DNA of 6,123 bases from Nevskiaceae bacterium (GCA_031277355.1 JAITMN010000165.1:1-6123); one strand, 5' to 3'; counted from the stretch's first letter, positions 1 through 5,952 are shown. The notes: generated from the sequence alone by a model not told the origin. Program-made: numbers and translations.

Positions 1-341
1 CTGCCGGACTTCTCATCCGCCAGCACGCCGAAGATCGCCAGCATGTCGTTGGTGTTTGCCGGAATGAACACCTCGGCGGTGTCGGCCTTCGGCGCGGCGC
101 GATAAATCTGCCGCGCGCCCACGCTGCCGAAATACACCGTGCCATCGGCGGTGGACGTGAGGCTTTCCGGCACGATGCGCTCGCCCGGCACCGTGATGAA
201 GTCCGGAGTCGAGGGCGGCGGCGGCGGTGGCGGCGCGGCAGCGCGGGGCGGTGCAGCAGCCTGCTGGCCACAAGCGCCGAGAATCGCAGCCACCACGGCA
301 AGCATCGGAATCGCGTAACGGGTTTTGAGTTTGATGGTCAT
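1..341 (-). CDS. SMP-30/gluconolactonase-like lipoprotein, N-terminal part (partial, runs off window)
   Basis: Only the first 113 codons are present; the gene continues beyond base 1. The product starts MTIKLKTRYAIPMLAVV and has a lipoprotein signal peptide with lipobox L-G-A-C, so Cys24 would be lipidated and the protein anchored in a membrane facing the periplasm. Residues 28-45 are an Ala/Pro-rich tether including six consecutive prolines. From about residue 46 the text (ERIVPESLTSTADGTVYFGS, then a QIYR strand) resembles the first blade of SMP-30/gluconolactonase/LRE beta-propellers, which often hydrolyse sugar lactones. That assignment rests on one blade; another NHL-like propeller is possible, and the metal-binding residues are outside the window. 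The ATG lies 2 nt after the stop of the upstream dehydrogenase gene, with GGGAG 10 nt ahead of it inside that gene's end, so the two are almost certainly cotranscribed and probably coupled. Confidence 0.72.
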   Translation of the reverse strand, partial: MTIKLKTRYAIPMLAVVAAILGACGQQAAAPPRAAAPPPPPPPSTPDFITVPGERIVPESLTSTADGTVYFGSVGARQIYRAAPKADTAEVFIPANTNDMLAIFGVLADEKSG

Positions 342-343
342 GG

Positions 344-2092
344 TCACTTCGCTCCCTTGTAGGCAATGCGGTAAATCACATTGGCGCCATCATCGCTGAG
401 CAGCAGCGAACCGTCGGCCGCCACGGCAATGGCCACGGGGCGACCCCAGGCATTGCCATCGTCGGTGATGAAGCCGGTCATGAAATCGATGTATTCGCCG
501 GTGGGCACGCCGTTTTTCATCGGCATGCGCACGATCTTGTGGCCGGTGCGGAAGGCGCGGTTCCACGAGCCGTGCAGCACGGCAAAGCCCTCGCCCGCGT
601 ACTCGGCGGGGAAGGCCGAAGCGCCCGCCGGACGCTGTGGATAGAACACCAGCCCCGTGGCCGCCGAGTGCGCCTGATAGGGCACGTCGGGGCGCGTGAC
701 CTTGCCCTTCAGGTCCGGGCGCGCATCGGCATGACGCGGATCGACGTTGTCGCCCATGTAGTACCAGGGCCAGCCGTAGAACTTGCCCTCGCGCACGCGC
801 GTGGAATAGTCGGGGACCAGATCATCGCCCAGCATGTCGCGCTCGTTCGTCGTGCACCACAACTCGCCGTTGGCCGGCTGCATCGTCAGCGTGACGCAAT
901 TGCGGATGCCGGTGGCGAAGGTGCGGCCGGCCTTCTCATTGCCCACTTCAAACACGCGCACGCCGGCGCGGTTTTCTTCGGTGCCCCACGCCGCGCCCAG
1001 ACCATGCGCGGCTTCCCACTCGCGGATTTCGGCGGCGGACTTCTTCGGCATGTCTTCCTGAACATTGGACCCCGAACCCACCGACACATACATGCGTTTG
1101 CCATCGGGCGAGAAGACGATGTCGCGGGTGTAGTGACCACCGCCGACCGGCGAAAGCTGCGGGATCACCACTTCGGGCACGCCGGAGGCCACGGTCTGAC
1201 CGGGCTTGTAGGCATAGCGCACCACGCGGTTCATCTCGGCCACATAAAGCCACTGCGGATTGGGGCCAGCGGGGTAGAAGGCAAGGCCGTAGGGTTGCAG
1301 CAACCCCTGCGCGAACACCGTGGGCGTGGCGGTTTTGCCATCGGCGCTGGGACGCAGCACCTTCACGCGGCCGACAGTGGTTTCCACCAGCAGAATGTCG
1401 CCATTGGGCGCGAGCTTCATCGTGCGCGGGCCGGAGAGGTCTTTGAGGAATACCTCCACCTCGAAGCCTGCCGGCAACGCCAACTTCGCGCCGGCAGGCT
1501 GCGGCACCAGGCTGGGGAAGTTGCTCGCCGACGGGGTATCGAAGGGTGGCGGAAGTTTGTCGAGGTCGATGCGATGCACGCGACCGGGCCGGTCGTTCAT
1601 CCAGTCGGCGCTGCCCTTGGTGGGCGCGGCGGCGGCGCGCGGCGGACCTCCGGGGGGCGGGCCGCCAAAGCCTCGGGCCGCAGGCTCCCTGAATGTGCCG
1701 TCTTTCAGCGCGGAGAAATAGGCCACGAGATTGCGGCGGTCGGTGTCGCTATCGACCGGAAGCACCATCATCGTGCCGGGCACCACGACGGTCGGCGCGG
1801 CGAGGAAGCGATCCAGCGTGGCCGCATTCCAGGTGATCCGGGAGTTTTTCAGCGCCGGCGTGTAGCTGAACCCCGGCGCAGCGCCCGCGACGGTGCCCAC
1901 GATGCCCTGCAAACTCGGCCCCTGCGCGCCGCCGTTGTCGTTCGGCTCGGCGCTGTGGCACAGCGCGCATTGCGCGCGGAACACCGCCTTGCCGGCATTG
2001 GCCGGGTCCGGAGCGGGCCGTCCGCCATCGGCGGCGAACGTGGCGACGCAAACACCGAACAGAACTGTGGCGGCAATGACCTTGTGAATCAC
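344..2092 (-). CDS. Exported cytochrome c / PQQ-type sorbosone (sugar) dehydrogenase fusion
   Basis: This 582-residue protein would oxidise a sugar or aldehyde in the periplasm and pass electrons from PQQ to its own heme c. Residues 1-20 form a Sec signal peptide (K4, hydrophobic 5-19, likely cut after A20). Residues 32-130 are a class I cytochrome c domain with the CxxCH heme motif CALCH at 42-46 and a distal ligand in PGTMM (M109, possibly M108). A Pro/Gly/Ala linker covers about 141-158. From about 200 to the end is a beta-propeller of the sorbosone dehydrogenase family: PRTMKLAPNGD at 222-232, GGHYTRD at 318-324 (H320 and R323 probable cofactor or active-site residues), then GIRN, NERD, FYGWPW, HGSWNR and a closing LLLSDDGANVIYRIAY strand. 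I chose the GTG at 2092 because AAGGGG lies 6 nt upstream and the signal peptide starts there. The fusion order (cytochrome first) and exact substrate are not diagnostic; PQQ use is inferred from the family. Confidence 0.88.
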   Translation of the reverse strand: MIHKVIAATVLFGVCVATFAADGGRPAPDPANAGKAVFRAQCALCHSAEPNDNGGAQGPSLQGIVGTVAGAAPGFSYTPALKNSRITWNAATLDRFLAAPTVVVPGTMMVLPVDSDTDRRNLVAYFSALKDGTFREPAARGFGGPPPGGPPRAAAAPTKGSADWMNDRPGRVHRIDLDKLPPPFDTPSASNFPSLVPQPAGAKLALPAGFEVEVFLKDLSGPRTMKLAPNGDILLVETTVGRVKVLRPSADGKTATPTVFAQGLLQPYGLAFYPAGPNPQWLYVAEMNRVVRYAYKPGQTVASGVPEVVIPQLSPVGGGHYTRDIVFSPDGKRMYVSVGSGSNVQEDMPKKSAAEIREWEAAHGLGAAWGTEENRAGVRVFEVGNEKAGRTFATGIRNCVTLTMQPANGELWCTTNERDMLGDDLVPDYSTRVREGKFYGWPWYYMGDNVDPRHADARPDLKGKVTRPDVPYQAHSAATGLVFYPQRPAGASAFPAEYAGEGFAVLHGSWNRAFRTGHKIVRMPMKNGVPTGEYIDFMTGFITDDGNAWGRPVAIAVAADGSLLLSDDGANVIYRIAYKGAK

Positions 2093-2098
2093 ATGAAT

Positions 2099-2104
2099 CC
2101 CCTT
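2099..2104 (-). promoter_or_regulatory. Shine-Dalgarno deciding the GTG start of the dehydrogenase gene
   Basis: AAGGGG on the minus strand is followed by ATTCAT and then GTG. An out-of-frame ATG two bases earlier is followed directly by TGA, so it cannot start a protein. The GTG is therefore the best start. The longer upstream in-frame reading has no signal-peptide character and no comparable ribosome site. Confidence 0.75.
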
Positions 2105-2144
2105 GTTTCCGTTTATGTTGGAGATTGCGCGAATGGGTTGGAAT

Positions 2145-2167
2145 TGGGGGCAAAGACTATGCCCCCA
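2145..2167 (-). other. GC-rich stem-loop between the FmdB gene and the dehydrogenase gene
   Basis: On the minus strand TGGGGGCA and TGCCCCCA form a perfect 8-bp stem with a 7-nt loop, beginning 20 nt after the fmdB stop. It is placed where a terminator would be expected, but the bases after it read AATTCCAACC, with no T run, so it is not a standard intrinsic terminator. On the plus strand it is also followed by no T run. It could pause polymerase, protect the 3' end of the clpB-fmdB message, or act in the leader of the dehydrogenase mRNA. The stem is certain; the role is unknown. Confidence 0.5.
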
Positions 2168-2187
2168 TGCCCGAAAAGAAAAGCGTT

Positions 2188-2610
2188 TCAATCGGCGGCG
2201 GCGCGCTTGCGGGCAGGCGTTTTGCGCGGCGCAGACCGGGAGGCCGCCGGCTTCCTGGCAGCCGCCTTTTCCGCCGGTTTGCCGGCGGGCTTGTCGGCGG
2301 CGGCAGCGGGCTTGGCGTCGGCCTTGTCGCCGGTGGCCGTATCGGCCGGCTTGCCATCGGCAGCCTTGCCCTCGGATTTATCCTCGCCCGACTTTTCCGC
2401 CTCCACCAGATTGCGCTTGTTCTCGCCATCGGATTTGAAGTCGGTTTCGTACCAGCCGCCGCCTTTGAGACGAAACACCGGCGCGGACACCAGTTTCTTC
2501 AGGCGCAACTTGCCGCACTCGGGGCATTTCTTCAGCGGCGCGTCGGTGATTTTTTGCAGCGCCTCAGTCTGCGCGCCGCAGCCCTGACACTGATATTCGT
2601 AGAACGGCAT
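2188..2610 (-). CDS. FmdB-family zinc-ribbon protein with Lys/Ala/Pro-rich tail
   Basis: This 140-residue protein begins MPFYEYQCQGCG, the hallmark start of FmdB-family (CxxC_CxxC_SSSS) proteins. Two CxxC pairs, C8/C11 and C29/C32, would bind one zinc. Residues 46-58 carry FRLKGGGWYETDF, the usual continuation in proteobacterial members. The name comes from a putative regulator of formamidase, but the function of most members is unknown. Residues 65-140 are a low-complexity tail: first mixed-charge (E, K, D, G), then KPA-type repeats ending in a strongly basic R/K/A segment, like histone H1-type or AlgP-type tails, so nucleic-acid binding is possible. Typical family members are shorter (about 70-110 residues) and the extra length is this tail. 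The gene begins 18 nt after the clpB stop, with no terminator and only a weak ribosome site between, so cotranscription with clpB is likely. Confidence 0.9.
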   Translation of the reverse strand: MPFYEYQCQGCGAQTEALQKITDAPLKKCPECGKLRLKKLVSAPVFRLKGGGWYETDFKSDGENKRNLVEAEKSGEDKSEGKAADGKPADTATGDKADAKPAAAADKPAGKPAEKAAARKPAASRSAPRKTPARKRAAAD

Positions 2611-2628
2611 ACGCGCGATTATGCCATC

Positions 2629-5211
2629 TCAACCGGCCTTCTTCTCGAAGGCCAGCCGGCCCTCGTGCACGTCCACGACGATCTGATCGCCGGGACCAAA
2701 CTCACCGCGCAGGATGCGCTCGGCCAGCGGGTTTTCCACCTGCTGCTGCAACGCGCGCTTGAGCGGACGCGCCCCGTACACCGGGTCGTAACCGGCCTCA
2801 CTCAAGCGCGTGCGCGCGCCATCGGTGAGGCTCAGCAGCATGTCGCGATCAGCCAGACGCTTGCGCAAACTGGCAAGCTGAATATCCACAATAGCGCTGA
2901 TCTGCTTCTCGCCCAGCGGATGAAACACGATCATGTCGTCGATGCGATTGATGAACTCCGGGCGAAAGTGACCCTGCACGCGCTCCATCACCTCATGGCG
3001 CATCAACGAATACTCGCCTTCGGCGGCGTAGCGCTGAATCACATCCGAACCCAGATTCGAAGTCATGATGATGACGGTGTTGCGAAAGTCCACCGTGCGG
3101 CCCTGCCCGTCGGTGAGACGGCCATCGTCCAGCACTTGCAGCAGCACGTTGAACACGTCTTGATGCGCCTTCTCCACCTCATCGAACAGCACTACAGAAT
3201 ACGGACGGCGGCGCACCGCCTCGGTGAGATAACCGCCCTCGTCATAGCCCACATAGCCCGGCGGCGCACCGATCAGCCGCGCCACGGAATGCTGCTCCAT
3301 GAACTCGGACATATCAATGCGGACGATGGCCTCCTCGGTATCGAACAAAAATTCCGCCAGCGCCTTGCAGGTTTCGGTTTTGCCAACGCCGGTAGGCCCA
3401 AGGAACAGAAACGACCCAATGGGACGGCGCGGATCGGAAAGCCCGGCGCGCGAACGGCGAATCGCATTCGACACGATCTTCAGCGCTTCGTCCTGACCCA
3501 CTACGCGCTTGCTCAGCGCTTCTTCCATCCGCAGCAGTTTTTCCTTCTCGCCTTCGAGCATCTTCGATACCGGGATGCCGGTCCACTTGGAAACCACTTC
3601 AGCGATTTCTTCCTCGGTAACGCTGTTGCGCACCAGCGTGGGGGCTTTCTGCTCGGCGGCCTGCGCAGCGGTGAGCTTCTTTTCCAGTTCGGGAATCTTG
3701 CCGTATTGCAGTTCCGCCATGCGCGATAAATCATTCGCACGGCGCGCGGTTTCCAGATCGTAGCGCGCCTTTTCCAAATCCTCCTTCACCGACGCCGCGC
3801 CTTGCAGCGCCGCCTTTTCCGCCTTCCAGATTTCCTCCAGATCGGCGTACTGCTTTTGCAGTTCCCGCAGTGTTTCCTGCAACGTGGCGAGGCGCTTCTT
3901 CGAGGCGTCGTCGTCCTCCTTCTTCAACGCCACTTCTTCGATGCGCAATTGAATGATGCGGCGGTCGAGCCGATCCATTTCCTCCGGCTTGGAGTCGATC
4001 TCCATGCGGATGCGCGCACCGGCCTCATCGATCAGGTCAATGGCTTTATCCGGCAATTGGCGATCGGCGATGTAGCGATGCGAAAGCTGCGCCGCCGCGA
4101 CGATGGCCGGATCGGTGATCTCAACACCGTGATGCACTTCGTAGCGCTCTTTCAGGCCGCGCAGAATGGCGATGGTGTCTTCCACGTTGGGCTCTTCCAC
4201 CAGCACCTTCTGGAAGCGGCGCTCAAGGGCGGCGTCTTTCTCGATGTACTTGCGGTATTCATCGAGCGTGGTCGCGCCGACGCAGTGCAATTCGCCGCGC
4301 GCCAGCGCGGGCTTGAGCATATTACCCGCATCCATCGCGCCATCGGCCTTGCCCGCGCCGACCATCGTGTGCAGTTCGTCGATGAACAGGATCACGCGGC
4401 CTTCCTGCTTCGACAAATCTTTCAGCACGGCTTTGAGTCGTTCTTCAAACTCACCGCGAAACTTCGCGCCCGCGATCAGCGCGCCCATGTCGAGTGAAAG
4501 GATTTTCTTGTTCTTCAAGCCTTCGGGCACTTCACCGTTGACGATGCGCTGCGCCAGCCCTTCAACGATGGCGGTCTTGCCCACGCCAGGCTCACCGATC
4601 AGCACCGGATTGTTCTTCGTGCGCCGCTGCAACACCTGCACGGTGCGGCGAATCTCATCGTCGCGGCCAATCACCGGATCGAGCTTGCCCGCCGTGGCGC
4701 GCTCGGTGAGGTCGATGGTGTATTTGGATAACGCCTCGCGCCCTTCTTCGGCATTGGGATCATTCACCGCCTCGCCGCCGCGCACTTCGTCGATGGCTTT
4801 TTCAAGCGCGGTCTTCGTTGCACCGGCGGCTTTGAGCACGCGGCCCAACTCGCCGCGATCATCAATCACCGCGAGCGCAAACAATTCGCTGGAGATGTAT
4901 TGATCGCCGCGCTGCTGCGCGAGTTTGTCGGTGACGTTCAGCAGACGTGTTAAATCCTGCGAGATATGAATTTCGCCGGGATTGCCTTCCACTTTCGGCA
5001 GGCGGTCGATCAGCGCGGTGAGTTCCTGCCGCAATTTGGGCACATTCGCGCCGGTCTTGCCCAGCAGCGGCGCAAGGCCCCCGCCCTGCTGATCGAGCAG
5101 CGCCAGCAGCACATGCGCCGGCTCCAGCATCTGGTTGTCGCGGCCCACGGCCAGCGACTGCGCATCGGCCAGGGCGTTCTGAAATCGGCTGGTGAGTTTG
5201 TCGTTACGCAT
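2629..5211 (-). CDS. clpB: ATP-dependent disaggregase ClpB
   Basis: Complete 860-residue cytoplasmic Hsp100 chaperone, close to the E. coli length (857). It forms a hexamer that pulls polypeptides from aggregates, working with DnaK/DnaJ/GrpE. The N-terminal domain is about residues 1-145. NBD1 has Walker A GEPGVGKT at 206-213, Walker B ending DE at 278-279, arginine fingers R331/R332 and pore loop KFRG with F251 in place of the E. coli tyrosine. The coiled-coil middle domain is about 408-525. NBD2 has Walker A GPTGVGKT at 605-612, Walker B DE at 677-678, pore loop GYVG with Y653 and arginine finger R756. The ClpP-binding tripeptide loop of ClpA/ClpX is not apparent, as expected. The start MRNDKLTSRFQ is the family's standard start, with AAGGAG 5 nt upstream. 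Codon 149 is GTG, the position of the internal start that gives the short isoform in E. coli. An RpoH-like promoter lies directly upstream. Confidence 0.98.
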   Translation of the reverse strand: MRNDKLTSRFQNALADAQSLAVGRDNQMLEPAHVLLALLDQQGGGLAPLLGKTGANVPKLRQELTALIDRLPKVEGNPGEIHISQDLTRLLNVTDKLAQQRGDQYISSELFALAVIDDRGELGRVLKAAGATKTALEKAIDEVRGGEAVNDPNAEEGREALSKYTIDLTERATAGKLDPVIGRDDEIRRTVQVLQRRTKNNPVLIGEPGVGKTAIVEGLAQRIVNGEVPEGLKNKKILSLDMGALIAGAKFRGEFEERLKAVLKDLSKQEGRVILFIDELHTMVGAGKADGAMDAGNMLKPALARGELHCVGATTLDEYRKYIEKDAALERRFQKVLVEEPNVEDTIAILRGLKERYEVHHGVEITDPAIVAAAQLSHRYIADRQLPDKAIDLIDEAGARIRMEIDSKPEEMDRLDRRIIQLRIEEVALKKEDDDASKKRLATLQETLRELQKQYADLEEIWKAEKAALQGAASVKEDLEKARYDLETARRANDLSRMAELQYGKIPELEKKLTAAQAAEQKAPTLVRNSVTEEEIAEVVSKWTGIPVSKMLEGEKEKLLRMEEALSKRVVGQDEALKIVSNAIRRSRAGLSDPRRPIGSFLFLGPTGVGKTETCKALAEFLFDTEEAIVRIDMSEFMEQHSVARLIGAPPGYVGYDEGGYLTEAVRRRPYSVVLFDEVEKAHQDVFNVLLQVLDDGRLTDGQGRTVDFRNTVIIMTSNLGSDVIQRYAAEGEYSLMRHEVMERVQGHFRPEFINRIDDMIVFHPLGEKQISAIVDIQLASLRKRLADRDMLLSLTDGARTRLSEAGYDPVYGARPLKRALQQQVENPLAERILRGEFGPGDQIVVDVHEGRLAFEKKAG

Positions 5212-5218
5212 CCTTACT

Positions 5219-5247
5219 CCTTGGGGCCTTCCGTGCCGCGATTCAAG
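5219..5247 (-). promoter_or_regulatory. Candidate RpoH (sigma32) heat-shock promoter of clpB
   Basis: On the minus strand CTTGAAT (5247-5241) is followed after exactly 14 nt by CCCCAAGG (5226-5219). The sigma32 consensus is CTTGAAA, 13-15 nt, then CCCCATnT, so the -35 box matches 6 of 7 and the CCCCA core is complete. Known clpB genes are heat-shock regulated, which supports the call. The oddity is position: the -10 box overlaps the Shine-Dalgarno AAGGAG (5222-5217) and ends 7 nt before the ATG, so transcription would start on or next to the start codon. Confidence 0.5.
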
Positions 5248-5249
5248 AC

Positions 5250-5263
5250 AGCTTGCCGAAGCT
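5250..5263 (-). other. Small hairpin between the toxin gene and clpB
   Basis: AGCTT-CGGC-AAGCT is a perfect 5-bp inverted repeat starting 8 nt after the toxin stop codon. There is no T run after it, so it is at best a weak terminator or pause site. It sits just upstream of the clpB -35 box. Read-through from the toxin-antitoxin cassette into clpB is therefore plausible. Confidence 0.3.
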
Positions 5264-5271
5264 CCCTGGCC

Positions 5272-5649
5272 CTAGACTGAAACGATATCAAGGCTGGGAT
5301 CGATTCGGGCAAGATCGCCACTGTCGGAGGTATAGACCGTCGCGCGGGCGCGCCGCGCCAGCAGCACAACATGGCCGTCCACGACATCCGAAGTGCCGGA
5401 AGCCCCCAGCATGATTCCAACCGCTCTGGCCGTGGCGTCGTCCATGCAATCCACCCGTATTGCGCCGGTGGCAAGCAGGCGCGAGATGGGGTGCTGACGC
5501 GAAGAACCACGCCATATCTGTGCAATGACTCCCGCAGGAACGAACGCCGGAACTTCATTGCGGACGATGACCATAGCCAGCGCGGTCATCCGCCGATCAC
5601 CGCGTTCGAGCCCGATCAGCGCACCGGCATCAAGCACCACCGCCGTCAC
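5272..5649 (-). CDS. PIN-domain ribonuclease toxin, VapC-like
   Basis: A 125-residue PIN domain fills the whole protein, the usual VapC length. Such toxins cleave RNA, often tRNA or rRNA, when not held by the antitoxin. It opens MTAVVLDAGALIGLERGDRR with the first metal-binding acid D7. The second acidic pair is D88 and D91 in GTSDVVDGHVVLLA, and the last is D109 in VYTSDSGDL. The acid normally found on the second helix (VLAEL-type) is replaced by Q44 in VIAQIWRG; this substitution recurs, from memory, in a PIN subfamily whose members share the QVWRG motif, so the protein need not be dead. The start is GTG at 5649, overlapping the antitoxin stop in GTGA, with GGAG 5 nt upstream, so translation is probably coupled. 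The target RNA cannot be told from sequence. Confidence 0.88.
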   Translation of the reverse strand: MTAVVLDAGALIGLERGDRRMTALAMVIVRNEVPAFVPAGVIAQIWRGSSRQHPISRLLATGAIRVDCMDDATARAVGIMLGASGTSDVVDGHVVLLARRARATVYTSDSGDLARIDPSLDIVSV

Positions 5650-5891
5650 GCCGACTCCACCACCGAAGATTCAATGCCGAGAGTTTGCTCGGCCCACGCC
5701 AGATCATCCTCACTCACTCCGCCAATGCTCGCCGCCATTTCCGCCACGATGGCGCGCGCCGAAGCCCAGTCCGGCTCACGCTCTGCAAGCCGGGAGAAGT
5801 ACGCTGAAACAGTGGCCGCATCGCCAAGATTCACCGCGCGCTGAGCTTTGTCGGCCACTTCGTCGGGTATGGAGATTGTGATTCTCTTCAT
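5646..5891 (-). CDS. VapB-like antitoxin
   Basis: This 81-residue protein would neutralise the adjoining PIN toxin and repress its own operon. The N-terminus MKRITISIPDEVADKAQRAV has the strand-then-helix pattern of ribbon-helix-helix DNA-binding antitoxins, followed by a TVSAYFSRL helix. The C-terminal half, with SEDDLAWAEQTLG at 60-72, is the acidic, tryptophan-containing segment that in this family wraps the toxin. The gene ends in TGA overlapping the toxin GTG. The start at 5891 matches the domain start but has no Shine-Dalgarno; a sigma70-like -10 box ends only 6 nt upstream, which fits a leaderless message. Alternative in-frame starts are ATG at 5921 (GAGGG 10 nt upstream, 91 residues) and TTG at 5927, but both add a non-conserved-looking leader that overlaps the promoter. 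Function is inferred from pairing and motif pattern. Confidence 0.83.
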   Translation of the reverse strand: MKRITISIPDEVADKAQRAVNLGDAATVSAYFSRLAEREPDWASARAIVAEMAASIGGVSEDDLAWAEQTLGIESSVVESA

Positions 5892-5901
5892 ACGAGAATC
5901 A
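5879..5901. promoter_or_regulatory. Perfect 8-bp inverted repeat over the antitoxin start, candidate operator
   Basis: TGATTCTC (5879-5886) and GAGAATCA (5894-5901) are exact inverted copies separated by 7 bp, with the antitoxin start codon (5889-5891) in the spacer. The repeat also covers part of the -10 box. Ribbon-helix-helix antitoxins bind such palindromes at their own promoter, so this is the natural candidate for VapBC autorepression. The symmetry is directly visible; binding is inferred. Confidence 0.6.
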
Positions 5902-5927
5902 TACTGAAAATGCAGCGACATCGGCAA
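5898..5927 (-). promoter_or_regulatory. Sigma70-like promoter of the toxin-antitoxin cassette
   Basis: On the minus strand TTGCCG (5927-5922, 4 of 6 to TTGACA) is followed after 18 nt by TATGAT (5903-5898, 5 of 6 to TATAAT). It lies in an AT-richer patch. TCTCGT and then the antitoxin ATG follow, so the predicted start of transcription is the A of ATG or within a base or two of it. Confidence 0.55.
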
Positions 5928-5940
5928 TGCACCCTCGCCG

Positions 5941-5949
5941 CCCCCCCCC
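5941..5949. repeat. Nine-base C/G homopolymer run
   Basis: Nine consecutive C on the plus strand (G on the minus strand) lie in the 61-nt spacer between the ZIP stop and the antitoxin start. The run sits 14 nt upstream of the antitoxin -35 box. Such runs are prone to slippage in replication and to length errors in sequencing. Confidence 0.7.
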
Positions 5950-5952
5950 TCC

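Noticed and set aside
213..250. GGC/GGT-rich tandem repeat
   Set aside because: It is the coding sequence of the Ala/Pro tether in the lipoprotein and needs no separate explanation.
13..366. Alternative minus-strand frame over the lipoprotein gene
   Set aside because: The frame from 341 gives a proper lipoprotein signal and a propeller blade; this one gives only an Arg/His/Ala-rich, domain-free string.
2105..2150. Sigma70 promoter for the dehydrogenase gene
   Set aside because: CATAAA could serve as a -10 box, but no -35-like hexamer lies at 16-18 nt; the nearest candidates are about 21 and 30 nt away.
2093..2191. N-terminal extension of the dehydrogenase to a TTG at 2191
   Set aside because: It would run through the stem-loop and Shine-Dalgarno, begin inside the fmdB stop, and place 33 non-signal residues before an obvious signal peptide.
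539..2587. Long plus-strand open frame opposite the dehydrogenase and FmdB genes
   Set aside because: It lies antisense to two clearly recognised proteins, its translation is compositionally biased (R, H, A, G) and matches no family I know. GC-rich genes commonly leave the opposite strand open.
2125..3729. Long plus-strand open frame opposite clpB
   Set aside because: It is antisense to conserved ClpB codons, has no ribosome site and shows no recognisable domain.
5250..5263. Intrinsic terminator after the toxin gene
   Set aside because: The stem is only 5 bp and is followed by GTCTTGAATC rather than a T run; kept only as a small hairpin.
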